DNA of 38,652 bases from CAZHZT01 sp964537285 (GTDB lineage: Bacteria > Bacteroidota > Bacteroidia > Chitinophagales > Saprospiraceae), in the NCBI GenBank assembly GCA_964537285.1, contig CAZHZT010000043.1:1-38652 (forward strand), read 5' to 3'. Below are positions 17,408-25,008 of the stretch, piece after piece. How positions within the stretch are numbered: the first letter of the stretch is position 1; every line of letters begins with the position of its first letter. The notes below the pieces were generated by a model that had not been told where the DNA came from, searched no databases, and saw nothing but the letters and a program-made list of their open reading frames with translations. Made by a program: the position numbers and the translations under genes.

Positions 17408-18025
17408 TTATTTATTAAATTTATTGTTCTTCGAATAAATAATTTTAGAGGAACCGGCTCCCACACCAATGACAGAGCGCATCGTTTCTTCTATAGATGC
17501 ATCCAGGAACTCCACCTTATTTTCCGGAACATGGAATATTAATCCGTTTGTAGGGTTAGGTCCTGTCGGAACAAAAACGGTGAAGTAACCATTGTCCAAT
17601 TCATCGGTTATAAAACCTGTCATTCTGGTTTCATTGCCATAAAGATCAACAATCACCGCCCGGGAAAATGCTGAGTTCCCATTGGTCCCGGCAAATTGCT
17701 CAACCGTTTCCTTTATCGTGTCGTAGAAGGGTAAATAGGATAACAGTCCGGCTTCTACGAAGAGAAACAACTGCTTCCCAAACTGGGTTCTTACAAACAA
17801 ACCCACGGAAAAACAAAACAACAAAATGATACCTATGGAAATCAGATCAATAATTAACTGATCAGTTATTTTACCGAAGCTAATTAATTGATTGACTGGT
17901 CGGATCAATTGCTGCACAAAGGTGAATAACAGATTGATAATAACCACAAAAATGGTAATTGGTAAAATAACAATTACTCCCCCAATAAAAGTAGTTATAA
18001 AAAATCGCTTAATTTTTTTTAACAT
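17408..18025 (-). CDS. DUF502 family inner-membrane protein
   Basis: The 205-residue protein has the DUF502 layout: a short basic start (MLKKIKRFF), two membrane helices (about residues 9-37, TTFIGGVIVILPITIFVVII, and about 55-82, LIIDLISIGIILLFCFSVGL), then a soluble domain with the family motifs PFYDTIKETVEQF and GYFTVFVPTGPNPTNG. The tail ends in an EETMRSVIGVGAG-type segment. The molecular function of the family is not established. It is the first gene of a probable two-gene unit with the NDH-2 gene (six-base gap), hinting at a membrane or respiratory role, but that is only context. A MITE-like element lies 73 bases upstream. Confidence 0.9.
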   Translation of the reverse strand: MLKKIKRFFITTFIGGVIVILPITIFVVIINLLFTFVQQLIRPVNQLISFGKITDQLIIDLISIGIILLFCFSVGLFVRTQFGKQLFLFVEAGLLSYLPFYDTIKETVEQFAGTNGNSAFSRAVIVDLYGNETRMTGFITDELDNGYFTVFVPTGPNPTNGLIFHVPENKVEFLDASIEETMRSVIGVGAGSSKIIYSKNNKFNK

Positions 18026-18098
18026 GGAACTTGTCTTTTATACCTTAATTTCCGGCACATTTGCGGAATTATCAAAACTTTTAGACGAATATTTACTT

Positions 18099-18284
18099 AG
18101 TACTCTGGCACCTAAGTTAATAAACATTTTGAAGGTATCTTTTTTCCTTCAACTTCGTTAAAAAGCCTCGCCGTAACTAAGGTTCCCGAAGGCATCCGGG
18201 ACAAGTTATGCCTACGTTTTTTGCCTTGTTAAAGAAAAAAATCCCCTCGTTCAAAATATTCATTAACTTAGGTGCCAGAGTACT
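18099..18284. mobile_element. MITE-like palindromic element with 23-bp perfect terminal inverted repeats
   Basis: The first 23 bases (18099-18121, beginning AGTACTCTGGCACC) are the exact reverse complement of the last 23 (18262-18284). Pairing continues inward imperfectly (AAACATTTTGA with TCAAAATATT, and TCTTTTTTCCTTCAAC with a T-rich counterpart), so the 186-base element can fold into one long hairpin. It has no reading frame and sits between the DUF502 gene and the 18543 gene. No clear target-site duplication is visible unless the terminal AGTACT itself is the duplicated palindrome. Confidence 0.65.
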
Positions 18285-18542
18285 CAACACCATTGTTTAC
18301 AATTATTTAAACATTTTTTGCTCAACAATGGCTTTGAATTTTACAGAAAAAAAAGTTTCTTTGTGAAAACACAATCCTCCTAGCAGTCATTTAACTTTTA
18401 AAGCAATTCCCCAAACCTTTTGCTGCCTTTCACGTAACAGAATAAATGGAATGCCTCCCTTGTCAACATGAGTTGACCTTACTGTATAGTATTTATTTAT
18501 TGGTATATATTTTGTAGAGAATTCATCCTAACAAACTTACGT
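18285..18542 (+). other. AT-rich upstream region of the 18543 gene with a short palindrome
   Basis: No gene is seen. GTCAAC ATGA GTTGAC at 18462-18477 is a 6-bp inverted repeat of operator size, about 65 bases before the start codon. TATATTTTGTAG just before 18520 resembles but does not match the TAnnTTTG promoter box. The role of either is unproven. Confidence 0.35.
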
Positions 18543-21500
18543 ATGAGAAATATGGAACTAAAATTACAACAAATTTTTATCCTCTTATTGTTCTTTGGGC
18601 TCGCCCCGAATTTATCTTTGTCAGCATCGACTGATAATCCTGTAGAAGTAACCGTTACCGGTACCAATCCCAGCTGCCCGGGTGCTATGGACGGAACGGC
18701 AACAGCTACCGCAACCGGAGGCTGGGAGCCTTATATTTATGAGTGGAGTACCGGAGACACTACTCAAACCATTACCGGCCTTGGCCCTGGTACTTACACG
18801 GTTACAGTTACAGATATTGATCTGGCTTTCGACATAGGGGAAATTACGCTAACAGAAGATTCCATCATTTGGGAAACAGCTTCTAACTTTGAAACTTGTA
18901 TTGGAAGTTGCGATGCTACTCCCGGGGTAGTTTCTGTTTCAGGTGGAACACCTCCGTATACTTTCCTTTGGAATGACCCTACGAACAATACAGAATGGTT
19001 CTTAGAAAATGCTTGCGCCGGCGATTATGAAATTACTATCACGGACGCTAATGGTTGTAATACCGTTGCTACTGTAACTGTAGAGGTGTCTCCTGAAGGT
19101 GTCTGGATAATGACCACCAAGACGGATGTTACTTGTGCTGGGGCTATGGACGGAACAGCTTATGCTGGGGCTATGACCGGAACGCCTCCTTTTACTTATC
19201 AGTGGAGTGATCCTGCTATGCAAACCGATAAGGAAGCTGTAGGCCTTGGCCCTGGTAAATACTTTGTCACCGTTACGGATGTAAACGGCTGTACAAATAT
19301 CGACAGTGCTATTATTAACGAGCCACCGGTGTTAGATATAGATCTGGTAGTTACTGATTTTGATTGCCAGAGTGGAGGTACCGGCAGTATTACTGCTAAT
19401 CCTAGCGGAGGTACGCCTCCTTATACTTATGATTGGAATACTAATGAAACTACAAAAACCATCACCAACCTTACTACCGGCACCTATACCGTGATGGTTA
19501 CGGATGCGAATGATTGCGTAGCAGTAGCTATGGCAGAAATCACGGGAGCCAATCCCGATGCCGGGACTTTAACGATAGATGCTGACAGTGTTTGTCTGGA
19601 GCTGGGGGCAGCTACCATTTCAGCCACTCCTGGCGGCGATGCCGAAGTACCCAACGGATACGAAATTGTCTATGTTTTAACTTCGGGGCCTGGTTTGGTC
19701 ATCCTTCAAACCAATGCCAATCCAACTTTTACTGTTAATGACTTAGGTTTTTATACGATCCATACATTGGTTTATGATCCACAAACACTTGATCTCTCCA
19801 TTATTACTCCTGGAGTGACTACAGGTTTTGAGGTAAATGGTTTATTGGTTCAAGGGGGAGGAGATATTTGTGCTTCTCTGGATGTAACCGGAGCCTCTGC
19901 TGAGGTTTATGATTGTTGTGAGGCCGATGCGGGTACATTAACCAACGTTCCTGATGTTTGTCTGTACAATGGTAGCGCAACACTTGAAGCTCTTCCCAAC
20001 GGAGATGCAGTTGTTCCTGCCGGGTATCAAGTACTTTATGTACTTACTTCCGGAGCAGGTCTAGTGATCGAAGCAGCTAATCCAACACCCACTTTTACAG
20101 TCAATGATGAAGGGCTTTTCACTATTCATACTTTAGTTTATGACCCAAGTACACTTGACCTGAGTATTATTGTACCGGATACTACAACTGGTTTCGATGT
20201 AAATGCGCTTTTAATTCAAGGAGGCGGGCTTATCTGTGCTGCTTTGGATGTTACGGGTGCGCCTTTCGATGTAGTTGGCCCTGATGCAGGTACATTAACA
20301 GCGGATAATGATGTAGCTTGTTTGGAAAATGGCCAGGCAAGCTTGTCTGCTACGCCAAATGGTGATATTAATATTCCAGCTGGTTATGAACAAATTTTTG
20401 TTTTGACTTCTTCTGCTGGTTTGATTATTGAACAAGTTAATAATCAGCCTGAATTTACAGTAACTGCGCCTGGTTTGTATACGATACATACGCTTGTATA
20501 CGATCCAAATACCTTGGATCTTACTACGATTGTTTTTGGTGTAACCACTGGTTTTGATGTAAATGGCCTACTTGTGCAAGGCGGCGGGGACATTTGTGCC
20601 TCTCTGGATGTAACTGGTGCTCCTGTCATTGTTGAAGCACCTGATGCCGGAACCATCTCTGCGGACACAACCCCTGTTTGTTTAGACAATGGATCAGCAT
20701 TGATTAGTGCTACGCCTGATGGCAATGCTAATATTCCTGCCGGATACGAATTAATTTATGTGTTGACCAATGGCCCGGGACTGGTAATAGTCGGAACGAA
20801 TTCAGATCCGGAATTTACGGTTACAACTGGTGGTTTATACACCATTCATCCGCTTGTATATAATCCCGCAACACTTGATCTGGGTATTGTAATTCCTGGA
20901 GTAACTACTGGCTTTGATGTGAATGGGTTACTCGTTCAGGGTGGAGGAGATATTTGTGCTTCTTTGGACGTGACGGGAGCTCAAATCATAGTAGAAGATC
21001 CAGATGCAGGAACATTAACAGCTGATGAAGATGAGGTTTGTCTTGATAATGGGCAGGCGACAATATCTGCTACTCCAGATGGAAACGCTACTGTTCCAAC
21101 AGGATACGAAATTGGCTATGTATTGACAGAAGGAGGCAGCTTGGTTATTCAACAAGTAGGGCTCAATCCTGAATTTACCGTTTTTGCAGAAGGCAACTAT
21201 ACCATTCACACTTTAGTCTACGATCCCAATACACTTGACTTAAGCATCATTCAAATCGGTGTAACAACTGGTGTTGAGGTGAATAACTTATTAGTCCAGG
21301 GTGGGGGAGCCATTTGTGCTTCATTGGATGTTCCCGGTGCTCCGATCCTGGTAGAAGAATGCGATGTTTGTATTGATGTGGGAGATTATGTATGGTATGA
21401 TTTTGACGGAGACGGTATTCAGAACGGTAATTTACAAGGTGTACCTTACATTCAGGTATTTTTAAATACGGCAGGACCTGACGGTCAGTTTGGTACTGCA

Positions 21501-22640
21501 GATGACGTTACTGAGGAAATAACTTTTACGGATAATTTAGGTTTCTATTTATTTGAATGTGTTGAACCGGGTGACTACCAAATTGTATTCAACCCATTCT
21601 CTGTTCCTGACAACTATGAATTTACGCTTCCGAACCAAGGCATTGATGATGAATTAGATAGCGATGCAGATACGCTAACAGGAGCGACCGCTCCATTTAC
21701 AATTGTTGATGGTCAAGATGACGATCTTTCTTTCGATGCCGGATTAAACATCATCTGCATTCCTTTGTATGACGGAGGAGCCATTGGATATGATCAAACC
21801 ATTTGTGCAGGATTCTTCCCGGATCCTATCGAGAACATTCAAACACCAGGTATTGGTTTGGCAGATGTTGAATACTTATGGATGTTTACAACGATTCCTG
21901 GAATGCCTTTTGATCCAAGTACATGGCAAATTGTACCAAATTCGAATACGCCAAGTCTTCAGCCCGGACAACTCTATCAGACGACTTCTTTTATTCGTTG
22001 TGCGCGATATGAAGGCTGTGAAGAATATACAGGAGAATCCAATATTGTGGTTATTACTGTGATTCCTTACGATCCGAATATTTGCGGTACCCCATTCCTG
22101 CTGATGGATGTCAATTCAAATGCTGGGGTAGAAGGTGTAGAGTTATCCTGGACAATGGGCGAGGAAGGGCCTACAAATGTTTATTACGTTCAGAAATCTT
22201 ATGATAAAACAAATTTCAAAGATTTAGGAATGGTTACATTAGAAGAAAGCCTGGGTCAGAAAAGCTATAAATATATCGATAAAGCTCCGAGAGAAGGTAA
22301 GAATTATTATCGGATTCGCCTTGAAGATGCAAATGGAGCATTAGTTTACTCTGACGTAAAAGAGGTAACTTATGTGGCTAAGAAAACGCTGGTTTTCCCG
22401 AATCCATTTAAAGATAAAATCACTCTGGATACGCGTAGATTAATTGATTTCCCAACATCAATTGAACTCTACGATTCCAAAGGAGTCATCCTCCAGTCGA
22501 TGGAATTTGAAGCCAATACCCGTATAAATGTTACGTTTGATTTAACAGGGTATCCAACCGGAGTTTATTATTTGAAATTACATTACACTGATAGTCGTAA
22601 GGAAGTATTCTCTGTATTAAAATCAGAGAAAGGAAAATAA
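18543..22640 (+). CDS. Large secreted SprB/SdrD-like repeat protein with T9SS type A sorting domain
   Basis: The 1365-residue protein has a signal peptide (1 to about 28, IFILLLFFGLAPNLSLSAS), four SprB-type repeats (about 33-337), five tandem units of about 120 residues (339-939; units begin at 339, 462, 581, 701 and 821, each starting DAGT), an SdrD/Cna-B-like domain (about 940-1070, VGDYVWYDFDGDGIQNG), a Cys-containing domain (about 1070-1185), a linker with fibronectin-like features (NYYRIRLEDANG), and a type A sorting domain in the last 85 residues (VFPNPFKDK ... GVYYLKLHY). The five units share GYE..YVLT, YTIHTLVYDP.TLDL, GVTTGF.VN and QGGG.ICASLDV; I do not recognise this unit as a named domain. 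Expected location is the cell surface or outside, via Sec and T9SS. It is monocistronic and ends before a 29-bp hairpin. ATG 18543 is used; ATG 18552 is a near alternative. Confidence 0.92.
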   Translation: MRNMELKLQQIFILLLFFGLAPNLSLSASTDNPVEVTVTGTNPSCPGAMDGTATATATGGWEPYIYEWSTGDTTQTITGLGPGTYTVTVTDIDLAFDIGEITLTEDSIIWETASNFETCIGSCDATPGVVSVSGGTPPYTFLWNDPTNNTEWFLENACAGDYEITITDANGCNTVATVTVEVSPEGVWIMTTKTDVTCAGAMDGTAYAGAMTGTPPFTYQWSDPAMQTDKEAVGLGPGKYFVTVTDVNGCTNIDSAIINEPPVLDIDLVVTDFDCQSGGTGSITANPSGGTPPYTYDWNTNETTKTITNLTTGTYTVMVTDANDCVAVAMAEITGANPDAGTLTIDADSVCLELGAATISATPGGDAEVPNGYEIVYVLTSGPGLVILQTNANPTFTVNDLGFYTIHTLVYDPQTLDLSIITPGVTTGFEVNGLLVQGGGDICASLDVTGASAEVYDCCEADAGTLTNVPDVCLYNGSATLEALPNGDAVVPAGYQVLYVLTSGAGLVIEAANPTPTFTVNDEGLFTIHTLVYDPSTLDLSIIVPDTTTGFDVNALLIQGGGLICAALDVTGAPFDVVGPDAGTLTADNDVACLENGQASLSATPNGDINIPAGYEQIFVLTSSAGLIIEQVNNQPEFTVTAPGLYTIHTLVYDPNTLDLTTIVFGVTTGFDVNGLLVQGGGDICASLDVTGAPVIVEAPDAGTISADTTPVCLDNGSALISATPDGNANIPAGYELIYVLTNGPGLVIVGTNSDPEFTVTTGGLYTIHPLVYNPATLDLGIVIPGVTTGFDVNGLLVQGGGDICASLDVTGAQIIVEDPDAGTLTADEDEVCLDNGQATISATPDGNATVPTGYEIGYVLTEGGSLVIQQVGLNPEFTVFAEGNYTIHTLVYDPNTLDLSIIQIGVTTGVEVNNLLVQGGGAICASLDVPGAPILVEECDVCIDVGDYVWYDFDGDGIQNGNLQGVPYIQVFLNTAGPDGQFGTADDVTEEITFTDNLGFYLFECVEPGDYQIVFNPFSVPDNYEFTLPNQGIDDELDSDADTLTGATAPFTIVDGQDDDLSFDAGLNIICIPLYDGGAIGYDQTICAGFFPDPIENIQTPGIGLADVEYLWMFTTIPGMPFDPSTWQIVPNSNTPSLQPGQLYQTTSFIRCARYEGCEEYTGESNIVVITVIPYDPNICGTPFLLMDVNSNAGVEGVELSWTMGEEGPTNVYYVQKSYDKTNFKDLGMVTLEESLGQKSYKYIDKAPREGKNYYRIRLEDANGALVYSDVKEVTYVAKKTLVFPNPFKDKITLDTRRLIDFPTSIELYDSKGVILQSMEFEANTRINVTFDLTGYPTGVYYLKLHYTDSRKEVFSVLKSEKGK
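19557..21359 (+). repeat. Five tandem ~360-base coding repeats within the 18543 gene
   Basis: Units start at about 19557, 19926, 20283, 20643 and 21003, spaced 369, 357, 360 and 360 bases. The protein units are strongly similar, especially across the YTIHTLVYDP to LDVTGA half, while the DNA has diverged at third positions. This indicates older duplication under protein-level selection rather than a recent expansion. Recombination between units could change copy number. Confidence 0.85.
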
Positions 22641-22678
22641 TAGGGAGAATAAACGTGCCTAAAGCACGAAATTTCTTT

Positions 22679-22739
22679 TTTGAGGGGTTGGAAAAGGGCA
22701 ATTTGGCGAAGCCAAATTGCCCTTTTCCAACCCCTCAAA
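22679..22739. terminator. Perfect 29-bp stem, 3-base loop hairpin between convergent genes
   Basis: Left arm 22679-22707 (TTTGAGGGGTTGGAAAAGGG...) and right arm 22711-22739 are exact reverse complements around the loop GAA. It lies between the end of the 18543 gene and the prfB stop codon, so it can serve both strands. Its sequence is unrelated to the other long hairpins in the window. Confidence 0.75.
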
Positions 22740-22742
22740 TTA

Positions 22743-23823
22743 TTAACTGTTACTCCACATTAAAGTAGCTTTTAAGAAATCATCTAGATCACCATCGAGC
22801 ACGCCATCTGTGTTGCTTGTTTGGTGTTGAGTACGATGATCCTTGACCCTTCTGTCATCCAGAACGTAGCTTCTGATCTGAGAACCCCATTCGTTCTTCA
22901 TTTTAGTGGATTCTACTTTATCCCGCTCTGCGCGCTGAGCTTCCAGTTCGCGTTCGTAAAGCCTCGATTTAAGCATCTGGATTGCTTTATCTCGATTGAG
23001 ATGTTGGGAGCGTTCCTGCTGGCATTCCACGACTATTCCAGAAGGTAAATGTCGTAACCTCACAGCGGATTCTGTTTTATTGACGTGCTGTCCTCCGGCA
23101 CCACTTGAGCGGAAAGTATCCCATTCAATATCAGCTGGATTAACGTCTATTTCGATGCGTTCATCGGCCATAGGATGCACAAAGACAGATGCGAAAGAAG
23201 TCATGCGCTTGCCCTGAGCATTAAAAGGACTGATACGGACTAATCGATGCACACCATTCTCGCCTTTTAATAAACCATAACAATAGTCGCCTTGTATTTC
23301 CAGTTCTACAGATTTTATTCCGGCCACATCCCCGTCAACACGATTGAGTTCTGCTACTTTAAACCCTTTCTTTTCTGCCCACATCACATACATCCGATGG
23401 AGCATTTCCGACCAGTCGCAGCTTTCCGTTCCTCCAGCCCCGGCATTAATTTCAAGGATGCAACTAAGTTCATCTTCTGGCTGATTCAAGGTAGAATGAA
23501 ACTCAAGGTCTTCTATGGCAGCGATGGCCTTTTCTAGCTGTTTATCTACTTCCTCTTCGGAAGATTCCCCTTCTTTTAAGAATTCGAAAAGAATCTCCAG
23601 CTCATCAATCTGAGTAGCTACTTTTTGGTAGCGTTCAACCCAGTTTTTGTTGGTTTTGATTGTCTTAAGGATTTTCTGAGCATATTCCTGATCATTCCAG
23701 AAGTTGGGATCAAGGGTAATTTGCTCTTTGTCCTCAATTTCAAGAAGTCGTTTATCGACGTCAAAGATATTGTTTTAAAGCGTTCAAACGATCCTGGCAT
23801 TCCTTAAACTGTTCAATTGTCAT
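22743..23823 (-). CDS. prfB: Peptide chain release factor 2 with programmed +1 frameshift
   Basis: RF2 ends translation at UAA and UGA. The gene starts at ATG 23823 (MTIEQFKECQDRLNAL...), runs 20 codons to TAT CTT, then meets an in-frame TGA at 23763-23761; reading continues in the +1 frame from GAC at 23762 (DVDKRLLEIEDKEQITL...) to 22743, giving 359 residues, normal for RF2. Downstream are the stop-codon-reading tripeptide SPF (198-200, as in RF2, not PxT of RF1) and the catalytic GGQ (243-245, in SSGAGGQHVNKTESAVRL). The shift site UAU CUU UGA C is identical to the classical one, but the Shine-Dalgarno-like AGGGGG found upstream of it in Escherichia coli is AAACAA here. Regulation is by RF2 level: low RF2 favours the shift. 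An annotation starting at 23489 would miss the N-terminal third. Confidence 0.95.
23760..23769 (-). other. prfB programmed +1 frameshift site
   Basis: On the minus strand the bases read TAT CTT TGA C. The ribosome pauses at TGA (23763-23761), slips from CTT to TTT and resumes at GAC. No purine-rich Shine-Dalgarno-like hexamer is present at the usual distance: the two preceding codons are AAA CAA. Confidence 0.93.
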
Positions 23824-23860
23824 AGTTGTATACGTTTTTTAAAAATACTTCTTTTTCTTT

Positions 23861-23920
23861 TAATTGATGTTAACAGAGAGCTCGTGGCGTTGGCAACAAG
23901 CTCCCTGTTAACATTAATTA
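23861..23920. repeat. Imperfect hairpin in the prfB upstream region
   Basis: TAATTGATGTTAACAGAGAG at 23861-23880 pairs with CTCCCTGTTAACATTAATTA at 23901-23920 with two mismatches, and pairing continues into GCTC/AAGC around the loop. It lies about 38 bases upstream of the prfB ATG and about 120 bases before the divergent gene at 24043. It could be an operator, a 5' leader structure or a small repeat; I cannot decide. Confidence 0.55.
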
Positions 23921-24042
23921 AGGGATAAATATAAAACACTATCTGGTTTTTAACTAAAAAAATTAGAGAAGCGTTCAAAGATTCCTTAGTTTTGGGTAAA
24001 CATAAACGAAAAACAATGGTCCAACGTATTCGGGATAGAGCA

Positions 24043-24954
24043 ATGAACTATTCTTATTATTCAACGGCTTATAGAAATAATTTACTTATCCTGTGTTTTT
24101 TCGCTTTCTACAGTATTTTATCCGCTCAACTTCCTAATAGCCATATTTACATATTTGATTACAAAGCTTTAAATGACTCTGCTTATTTATTTGAAAATGG
24201 CTTATTACTTACTTCTTTCAACCCGGATGGATACAACAACCAACCTGCTTTCTTTTCCGAAGAATTGCTCTTTTTTACGGCTGCCCTTGGAGATACAGCA
24301 AGTAATACAGATATCTATTCTATCGATCTGAGAAAGAAAAAGCTACGACAGATCACTTCTACGATTGAATCGGAATATTCTGCCAAAGCCATTCCGGAGA
24401 GCAATGCTTTTTCAACGGTAAGAGTTAGTGTTGAGGGAGATCAATTACTTTGGCGATATTCAATAAACAGAAGTAATTATGGGTATTGCATTGATTCTAC
24501 TATTAAAAACGTTGGCTACTACCATTGGTTAAAGCCTTATCAAATAGCTCTTTTTGAAGTTGCCGAACCAGTAAAGTTTACAGTAAAAGACTTTAGAACA
24601 GGTTCAAAAACACAGATAGATGACAATATAGGTCGTTGTTTTTTTCAGCTTCCAGATGGCTTGCTGGTATTTGTTGATAAAGAAAAAACGGATTGGCAAA
24701 TCAAACAAGTGGACAATTTTCTTTTTAAAGTTAAGAATGAAGCAGTTATTGAAACATTGTCCGGAAGCGAAGATTTTGTGTGTACCCAAGATGGAGTGCT
24801 ATTTATGGCAAAAGGAAGTAAGTTGTATAAATACAAATTAGGCTGGGATACCTGGTGGTTTGAAATTGCTGATTTTAGTGATTTGGGGTTACAGAAAATT
24901 ACCCGCCTGGCTTTAAATGGAAATGGAAGGATTGCCTTGGTGAATGTGTTCTAA
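24043..24954 (+). CDS. Secreted hypothetical protein with propeller-like repeats
   Basis: I do not recognise a named family. The 303-residue product begins with a probable Sec signal peptide (MNYSYYSTAYRNNLLILCFF ... SILSAQ), then a soluble all-beta-looking sequence with recurring short strands around polar turns. The pattern EELLFFTAALGDTASNTDIYSIDLRKKKLRQIT resembles one blade of a TolB/PD40-type propeller (value displayed, unit listed, 'IYSIDL'), so a six-bladed propeller of the periplasm or cell surface is a reasonable guess. I use ATG 24043 because it sets the signal peptide at the N-terminus; ATG 24016 and a TTG at 23992 are in frame upstream. It is divergent from prfB and convergent with recQ, ending at a 20-bp hairpin. 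There is no lipobox and no T9SS tail. Confidence 0.7.
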   Translation: MNYSYYSTAYRNNLLILCFFAFYSILSAQLPNSHIYIFDYKALNDSAYLFENGLLLTSFNPDGYNNQPAFFSEELLFFTAALGDTASNTDIYSIDLRKKKLRQITSTIESEYSAKAIPESNAFSTVRVSVEGDQLLWRYSINRSNYGYCIDSTIKNVGYYHWLKPYQIALFEVAEPVKFTVKDFRTGSKTQIDDNIGRCFFQLPDGLLVFVDKEKTDWQIKQVDNFLFKVKNEAVIETLSGSEDFVCTQDGVLFMAKGSKLYKYKLGWDTWWFEIADFSDLGLQKITRLALNGNGRIALVNVF

Positions 24955-24957
24955 ATA

Positions 24958-25000
24958 ATCGGCGGGCATAGTTTGCTGTCAGCAAACTATGCCCGCCGAT
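24958..25000. terminator. Perfect 20-bp stem, 3-base loop hairpin, bidirectional
   Basis: ATCGGCGGGCATAGTTTGCT (24958-24977) and its exact reverse complement (24981-25000) surround the loop GTC. It sits three bases after the stop codon of the secreted protein gene and eight bases before the recQ stop codon, so both genes would use it. Confidence 0.8.
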
Positions 25001-25008
25001 AACTGACT

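Noticed and set aside
22743..23489. prfB as a 248-residue protein starting at 23489
   Set aside because: It lacks the N-terminal third of RF2; the rest is found upstream through the TAT CTT TGA C frameshift site.
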